A stretch of DNA of 64,000 nt from Dasypus novemcinctus (taxonomy: Eukaryota; Chordata; Mammalia; Cingulata; Dasypodidae): contig NC_080701.1 in NCBI RefSeq assembly GCF_030445035.2, positions 12,490,739-12,554,738 on the forward strand. The letters run 5' to 3'. The notes beneath the pieces were generated by a model. That model was not told where the DNA came from and ran no database searches. It saw nothing but the letters and a program-made list of their open reading frames with translations. Below, in pieces: positions 57,737-64,000 of this stretch. Both the position numbers and the translations under genes were made by a program. How positions within the stretch are numbered: the stretch's first letter is position 1; each line of letters starts with the position of its first letter.

Positions 57737-58050
57737 CTGTTTGAAAAAAGATAGGAGCTTGTCAAAAGTACACAGGAGCCAACCAAAAGGTGCTTGCTCC
57801 CAATGGCTAAGCTGGGGAAATTTGAGCAACAATTTAAATAATAATATTGGATTTTAAACCATGGAATTAAATAAATATTATATCAGTGGCAACTGATATA
57901 AATAAGTAAATGAATGAACAAACTGAGGAGAAGGGGCAATTGTTCCTTACAGAAGAATTCCAATAACATACAGAAGGAATGAGAAGTACAAAATCACCAT
58001 TAGGCAAATGCCACAGTAATTGCTGCAGGTAAGATCCACTGACGGATGCT

Positions 58051-58134
58051 AAAATCAGTGGGTAATGCCACAATCATGGTGGCACGTGGTGGGGCTGTGG
58101 GAGAGGAGAAAAATAAAATAAAATCAGTGGGTAA
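58051..58134 (+). mobile_element. 54-bp retro-insert with 15-bp target-site duplication
   Basis: Insert 58066-58119 ends in an AAAATAAAATA tail and is flanked by perfect aaaatcagtgggtaa copies (58051-58065, 58120-58134). The source element is too short to name; the end resembles SINE/L1 tails here. Confidence 0.7.
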
Positions 58135-58608
58135 AAGTTTGAGGAGAAATAAGATATTAGCCTAAGTCTCCAAATATCTCCCCTAAGATATTTATCACTT
58201 ACAGAAGGAAAAATAGTAACTTTACAATGGAGAAAACTAGCAGACAACCCCATAATCAATTGATCAAGTCTTCATCATCAGTAATAAGATATGTGAAACC
58301 ATGTACCCTGATTGAATGTACTGAGAGTACAGCATCACTTCTGGGATATTGCCAAAAAGGCATAAAATCAAGGTAATCTGAGAAAAAAACAAATTCAATT
58401 TTAGACAATTCAACAAAGCAACTGAGTGGTACTTACCCTTCAAAAAATGTCAAGGTCATAAAATACAAGGAAAGATCAAGGAACTGTCATGGATTGGAGA
58501 AGACTAAGCACAATAATTCAATGTAATATAGGCTCCTGCAGTGGATCTGTAACAGAAAAATGGTATTGGGAGAAAACTGCTGAAATTCAAATAAGGTCAT
58601 CAAGTTAA

Positions 58609-58704
58609 TTAAGAACATTATATCAATTTTAACACTTATGTAATCTAAATATTTTTTTAAAAATAAAAATTTATTAAAAAAAGAACATTGTATCAATGTT
58701 AATG
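58609..58704 (+). mobile_element. Minimal L1 3'-end insert
   Basis: About 50 bp (cttatgtaatctaaat plus an A-rich tail), like the L1 end at 63,803-63,838, lies between aagaacattatatcaatttt and aagaacattgtatcaatgtt. Confidence 0.6.
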
Positions 58705-58859
58705 TATTGGTTTTATAATTGTTCTCTGGTTATATAAGGTGACATTACAGGAAGCTGGGTGAAGGCTGTAATGTGAACTCTCTGTACTATTTTTTGCAAA
58801 CTTTCCTTAAGTCTAAAATTAATTCAAAATGAAAAGTTTTTATTTAAAGTACTATTAAC

Positions 58860-59800
58860 ACCCATCCAATCAGCAAAATGTAAGTCTGATAATATCCAGA
58901 ACTGAAAAGGATATGGAAAAAAATTGAACTCTCAAATACAGCTGTTGGCAGTGTCGATTAGTACAACCAGGGAAGCAGATGAGGCTCAAGTGATAAGGGC
59001 CCTGCCTACCAAATGGGAGGACCCAGGTTCCATCCCTGGGGCCTCGTGGTGAAAAAGAAGAAGAGAAAGCATGCCTGCACAGTGAGCTAGTGCCCACACA
59101 GTGAGCCAAGTGCCCACATGGTGCGGTGCATGCCTGTGTGGTAAGCCAGTGCCCACACAAGTGAGTCACACAGCAAGATGATAACACAACAAGAGAGAGA
59201 CGAAGGGGAGAGTCGAAGTGAAGTGCAGCAGAAACCAGGAACGGAGGTGGCGCAATAGACAGGGAACCTCTCTCCATGTCAGAGGTCCCCAAGATTGAAT
59301 CCCGATGAATCCTTAGGAGAAAGATGAGAAGAGAAGACAAAAAAGAGAAATAGATACTGAAGATCACACAGCAATTGGGCACAGACAGCAAAAACAGCAG
59401 GGTGGAGGCAGGGGAGGGGAAAAAATAAATAAATCCTTTTTAAAAATGAGTACAACTACTTTGGAAAGTATATAGTAATATTTGGAACTATTTAGCAAAA
59501 TGGAAGATGTACAAATATTATAACCATGAAATTCTATGACTAGAACTATATTCAAAAGAAACTCATACATGCATCCAGGAAAATGAATAAGAATGTCCAT
59601 CACTATTTATCACAACAAACACTCGTGGTACGTTCATACAATGGAATGTACCAGTGAATATGAATGGACTAGGACTGTATGTAGGAGCAAGAAAGAACCT
59701 TTAAAAAGATATTGAGTCAAAACTGAAGTTATAAAAGGATACCAGACAATAATACCACTTATATAAAGTTTTATAGCAATCTCCAAATATGATATATTGT
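58860..59800 (+). mobile_element. Old L1M fragment split by a SINE
   Basis: ctcaaatacagctgttggca at 58,931 and actttggaaagtatatagta at 59,459 are continuous L1M text once the SINE is set aside; further L1M text runs to about 59,780. Confidence 0.55.
58966..59455 (+). mobile_element. DAS-type SINE, dimeric long form
   Basis: Head ggaagcagatgaggctcaag, a body with repeated gtgcccacac units, a second head-like block near 59,240-59,300 and an A-rich tail. Flanked by short agtacaac duplications. Confidence 0.82.
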
Positions 59801-61087
59801 TTGTGGATCAATTAACAAGAGAAAGTAGAGAGAAATAAACAGGAAGAAATACACAAAAGAATACGATTGTATTCTTAATGTTTTTTAAAAAAATGTTTTC
59901 AAGATAGGAAAATGTTTTAAAAGAAAACCTTGCAAATAAATAAGGACCCAGAAAAATAGCTGAAGGACAGGCAGAAACAGCCTGGAAAAAAATCTTCTAG
60001 GGTTTAGGACACCAGGGGAAGACTGAACATCACCCAGAAGAGAGAGGGCAAAGGAAAAGAGTCATGACAGCAAAACTGCAAGTTAAAAGCAGCAGGTGCA
60101 ACTGCTGAAATGTCTACATCAAAGCTACTTGAGCTAAAAAAACAAGTTCAGCAAAGTGACAGGATACAAAATCAAAATGCAAAAATCAGTAACGACCTAC
60201 CTAGGAAATCAGGGAAAACATTCTATTTACGATCGTAACAAAAAGACTCAAATATCTAGGAATCAATTTAACTAAATAAGTACAGGACATATATGCAGAA
60301 AACTACAAAACAATGCTAAAAGAAATCAATGAAGACCTAAAACAAATGGAAAGACATTCTTGTTCATGGATTGGAAGACTAAATATCATGAAGATGTCAA
60401 TCCTACCCAAACTGATTCATAGATTCAATGCAATAACCAATCAAAATTTCAACAGCCTACTCTACAGAAATAGAAAAGGCAATTACCAAATTCATTTGGA
60501 AGGGAAATTGCACCCCCAAAAAAATAGCATTCTAAAAAAAGGAGAGCGACATGGAAGGAATTTCACTGCCTGCCCTTGAAACATATTACAAAGCTATAGT
60601 GGTCAAAACAGAATGGTATTAGCATAAAGACAGACACATCGATCAGTGGAATAGAATTCAGAGTCCAGAAATAAACCCTCACCTCTACAGCCAACTAGTT
60701 TTTGACAAACCTACCAAAGCCATGTTAAGGGGATAAAAGAGTCTCTTCAACAAATGGTGCTGGGAGAATTGAGTATCTTTAACCAAGAGAATGTAAGAGG
60801 ACCCCTACTTCACTCCCTATACAAGAATCAACTCAAAATGGATCAAAGGCCTAAATATAAAAGCCAGGACCATAAAACTACTAGAAGAAAATATAGGGAA
60901 ACATAGTCAAGATCTTGTGGTAGGTGGTGGTTTCTTAAACCTTACACCCAAAGCACACACAACAAAAGAAAAAATAGATAAGTGGGATCTCCTCAAAATT
61001 AAACACTTTTGCAACTGACAGGACTTTGTCAAAAGGGTGAAAGGTCAGTCAGCCAACTCAATGGGAGAAAATATTTGGAAATCACAT

Positions 61088-61525
61088 ATCCAATAAAAGT
61101 GTTTTTTTAAAAAGATTTATTTATTTTCCCCCCTTCCTCTCCTTCCACCCTGCTGTTTTTGCTGTCAGTGTTGTCTCCTTTTCTCATTTTCTCTCCTCTA
61201 GGATTCACCATGATTTGATCCTGGAGCCCTCTTATAGGGAGAGAGGTTCCCTGTCAATTGCACCACCTCAGTTCCTGGTTTCTTCTATGCTTCACCTTGA
61301 CTCTCCCCTCATCTCTCTTTTTTGCTACGTCATCATCTTGCTGCATGACTCACTTGCATAGGGCACTGGCTCACCACACAGGCACTCACATGGGCACTGG
61401 CTTGCCATGCAGGCATGCATTCTCTTCTTTTTCAATAGGAGAACCCAGGGATCAAACCCAGATCCTCCCATATGGCAGAAGCTCTATCACTTGAGCCACA
61501 ACTGTTTCCCATCAATAAGGGTTTA
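61088..61525 (-). mobile_element. DAS-type SINE, dimeric long form
   Basis: Reversed SINE of the same form as 58,966, with its head at the right end (cacttgagccacaactgtttccc). It interrupts the L1, with similar short flanks atccaataa / atcaataa. Confidence 0.85.
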
Positions 61526-61589
61526 ATATCCATGATATATAAAGAAATATTACAACTCAACAATAAAAAGACAAATGACCCAATTTAAA

Positions 61590-63854
61590 AATGGGCAAAT
61601 CAATTTCTCAGAAATCATGGAAGCAAGGAGACAGTGGTATGATGTATTTAAAATATTGTAAGAGAAAATCTTCCAGCCAAGAATCTCATATCTGGCAAGA
61701 TTATCTTTCAAAAATGAGGGTGAATTTAGAATATTCACAGATAAATAGAAACTTAGAGAGTTTGTAACCAAGAGACCAGCTTTACAGGAAATACTAAAGG
61801 GTGTGCTATAGCTTGAAAAGAAAAGACAGGAGGAGAGGAAGGCTTGGAAGAGAGTCTAGAAATGAAGATTATATCAGTAAAAGTAACTAAAAGTGTGAAA
61901 AGAGTGGTGAAAATAAAATAGGACAAATAAACCCAAATATTTAGGAATAAACTTAGCCAACAATGTAAAGCACTTGTAATAAGAAAATCTCAATTCATTG
62001 TTAAAAGAAATTTTAAAAGACCTAAATAATTAGAAGAACATTCCGGGTTCACAGATTGGACAATTAAATATCATTGAGGTGTCAATTCTACTCAAATTGA
62101 TATACAGATTCAATGCAATCCTGGTAAGAATTCAACCAGCATTTTAAAAATAAATGGAAAGCATGATTATCAAATTTATTTGGGAGGGTAAGGGGTTCTG
62201 ATAGTCAGAAGCATCTTAAAAAGAAAAAGCAAAGTTGGAGGACTCTCACTTCTGGACTTTAAATCATATTACTTAGCTGTAGTGGTAATATAGCATGGTA
62301 CTGGCATAAAAAAGACACATAGACCAATGGAACCAAACAGATGGTTCAGAAACAAACCCTCACATTTTGGGTCAAGTGATTTTTGACTAGCCTACTAAAC
62401 CCACACAACTCAGGCAGAACAGTCTATTCAACAAATGGTGCTGAAGGAACTGGATATCCATAGCCAAAAGAAGGAAAGAGGACCTCTATCTCACATCTCA
62501 TCCAAAAATTAACCCAAAATGGATCAAAAACCTAAATATAAAAGCAAGAACCATACTAGAAGAAAATGTAGGAAAATATCTTTAAGATATGGTAGTAGGT
62601 GGTGGATTCTTAAATGATAGGAGGACTGAGATGGACTACTGATGTTTAATGTATGTAGAAGTTTCAGTTAACTTTACTGTGAAAGTGTGGCTATGTATAG
62701 AGTTGATGGTAACACATTATAGTAACAGCTCGTTTATAAATGGGAATGTGACCGAAAAGGGTAGTCTAGGGATATAAATGCCAATTGACAGAAAGCCAGA
62801 GAATAATCCAGGGATGAAATAACACAGTAAACCCAGAGGTGGGTGAGAATTGTGGTTGATGTCACAGATGCAAGAATGTCCTTTGTTAGCTAGAGCAAAT
62901 GTACATCACAGCTGCAAGGTAGTGGGAAAGTGGAGAAGCATGGGAAAAATACAACTGGAGTGACCTATGACCTTCAGTAATAATGTAGTATTCATGCATC
63001 TGTGCCAAAGATGTATTATGTTGATAATGGGAGGGATATGGAAAATGTGCCAAATGTATGCTATGGACCTAGTAATAATCTCAGGATATTATCTCATAAT
63101 CTGTAACAAATGTTCCACCACAGTGTGGTGTGTTGATAGAGGGGTGTTGTATGGGAATTCTGCATATATTCTGTGAGTTTACAAACTCTATCATAAAAAT
63201 ATATTTAAAAAATAATAATAGGGTAGGTCGGGAGGAAAATACACCAAATGTAATATAAGGACTACAGTTAGTAGTAAGAGTTTGATGATATTATTTCATA
63301 ATTTGTAACAAATATGTCACAACAATGCAAAGTGTTGGTGGTGAGTTGATGTATGAGACCCCTGTATGATGTTATGCATGTTTGCATTGTAAGTTCACTA
63401 CTTTTACAGTACACTTATAGTTTATGAATGTTCATGTATAAATGATATAAAAATAATAATAATAGGATGGGTTGAGGGGAAATACACCAAATGTAAGATA
63501 CTTTGGTTAGTAGTAATATTTTGAGGATGTTCTTTAATCATTAGTTAAAAATGTTTAACAACAATTCAAGATATTGGTGGTAGGGTGAGTTATGGGAGTC
63601 CTGTATGATGTTATAAATGTTTTGTAAGGACACAACTATTACTGTACACTTATTGTTTATGTATGAGTGATACACTTCAATAAATTTTTTTAAAAATGTG
63701 TTCCTCAATTGTAACAAATGTACCACCCTAATGAAACAAGTTGTTAATGGGGGAGAATTGGTGTGGGGGGTATATGAGAATCCCCTGTATTTTGATGTAA
63801 CATTTGTGTAATCTAAATCTTTAAAAATAAAGAAAAAAATTTTCAATGGGCAAA
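61590..63854 (+). mobile_element. Second L1 inserted in the first; ORF1 end joined to late ORF2
   Basis: The element at 61600-63844 is flanked by AATGGGCAAA (61590-61599, 63845-63854). It opens with the ORF1 C-terminal region (LSFKNEGEF, KLREFVTKRPALQEILK) and a short spacer to about 61,920, then jumps to late ORF2 (61,925-62,600), the 3' UTR and tail. ORF1 here has an in-frame stop (DK*KLREF). Confidence 0.7.
62960..63838 (+). repeat. Tandem, diverged L1 3'-tail units
   Basis: At least three units of roughly 200-250 bp repeat in tandem. Each carries a caaatgt-a start, a taacaaatgt stretch, a gttggtggt/gttgataga stretch, a tgtatgatgtta-type block and a taaaaataataata-type end (ends near 63,220, 63,462 and 63,695), followed by a short fourth tail to 63,838. 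Confidence 0.7.
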
Positions 63855-64000
63855 GACTTGACTAGACATTTGTCCAAAGATAAAATACAAATGGCAAAAA
63901 AAGAACAAACATGAAATAATGTTCAACAACACTATGATTAGGGAAATGCAAATTAAAACAATGAAATATCATTTCACAGCCATCAAAATGGCCACTCTTA

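Larger units (their letters stand above)
57860..58855 (+). mobile_element. Old L1M 3' UTR with two tiny insertions
   Basis: L1M 3' text (aatggagaaaactagcagac, aaggaaagatcaaggaactg, gaactctctgtactatttt). Short inserts interrupt it at 58066-58119 and about 58630-58682. Confidence 0.65.
59945..64000 (+). mobile_element. L1 joining 5' UTR sequence to late ORF2, later split; runs off the window
   Basis: 59945-60110 matches the 5' UTR start of the L1 at 18,936 (ccagaaaaatagct, aaatcttctaggg). From about 60,135 the sequence is late ORF2 (gtgacaggatacaaaatc; aaatatctaggaatcaa), to 61,599, resuming at 63,845 (aatgggcaaagacttgac) and continuing past the window. ORF1 and most of ORF2 are absent. Only short open frames remain. 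Confidence 0.65.

Noticed and set aside
58870-59391. 173-codon minus-strand open frame
   Set aside because: Lies antisense in a dimeric SINE.
60313-60579. 88-codon plus-strand frame with LINE-like protein text
   Set aside because: Remnant of L1 ORF2, not a host gene; covered by the L1 entry.
44711-64000. Search for MBOAT4 or DCTN6, the next genes in human
   Set aside because: No exon of either was recognised. In human MBOAT4 lies tens of kb beyond the usual LEPROTL1 end, so it may simply be outside the window; loss cannot be claimed.
1-64000. CRISPR arrays, operons, bacterial insertion sequences, phage
   Set aside because: The tandem repeats seen are microsatellites, SINE units or L1 tails; everything else fits a mammalian chromosome.

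Overview
The window is mammalian nuclear DNA from a xenarthran, most likely an armadillo (Dasypus-like). The evidence is about twenty tRNA-derived DAS-type SINEs on both strands, many with recognisable A and B boxes and target-site duplications, together with lineage-type L1 elements and older eutherian repeats (L2, MIR, L1M/HAL1, hAT). No bacterial, plasmid or organellar sequence was seen.

Two host genes are present, arranged head to head. SARAF (TMEM66) lies on the minus strand from 26,952 down to 7,365 in six coding exons that join in frame to 340 codons. LEPROTL1 lies on the plus strand from 33,138 to 42,493 in four coding exons that join in frame to 131 codons. Each starts in its own GC-rich, CpG-dense promoter region (about 26.4-27.2 kb and 32.6-33.7 kb). 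The 6.2 kb between the start codons is mostly repeats. The same gene pair and orientation is known on human 8p12. The next human genes there (MBOAT4, DCTN6) are not recognisable in this window.

Layout: 0-6.5 kb is repeats (L1/HAL1, SINEs, an ERVL-type pol fossil, a hAT MITE). 6.5-27 kb is SARAF, whose third coding intron carries L1 pieces and whose second holds a nested stack of insertions in an old L1. 27-33 kb is the L2- and SINE-rich intergenic interval. 33-44.7 kb is LEPROTL1 with an approximately 2.2 kb 3' UTR. 44.7-51 kb is mostly unique sequence with MIR/L2/SINE pieces. 51-54 kb is an L1 3' region broken by SINEs. 54-57 kb is unassigned, with a purine microsatellite. 57-64 kb is a dense pile of L1 copies, SINEs and one solo LTR fossil.

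SARAF is an ER membrane regulator of store-operated calcium entry and LEPROTL1 is an endosomal/Golgi Vps55-family membrane protein; nothing here shows that they act together. I found no convincing new biological system. The most interesting structures are three internally deleted L1 copies (two joining 5' UTR-type sequence directly to late ORF2), very short retro-insertions with target-site duplications, a tandemly repeated L1 3' tail, an LTR with long inverted ends, three 16-bp repeats of an RFX-like motif in SARAF intron 1, and an unidentified 87-codon open frame in LEPROTL1 intron 1.
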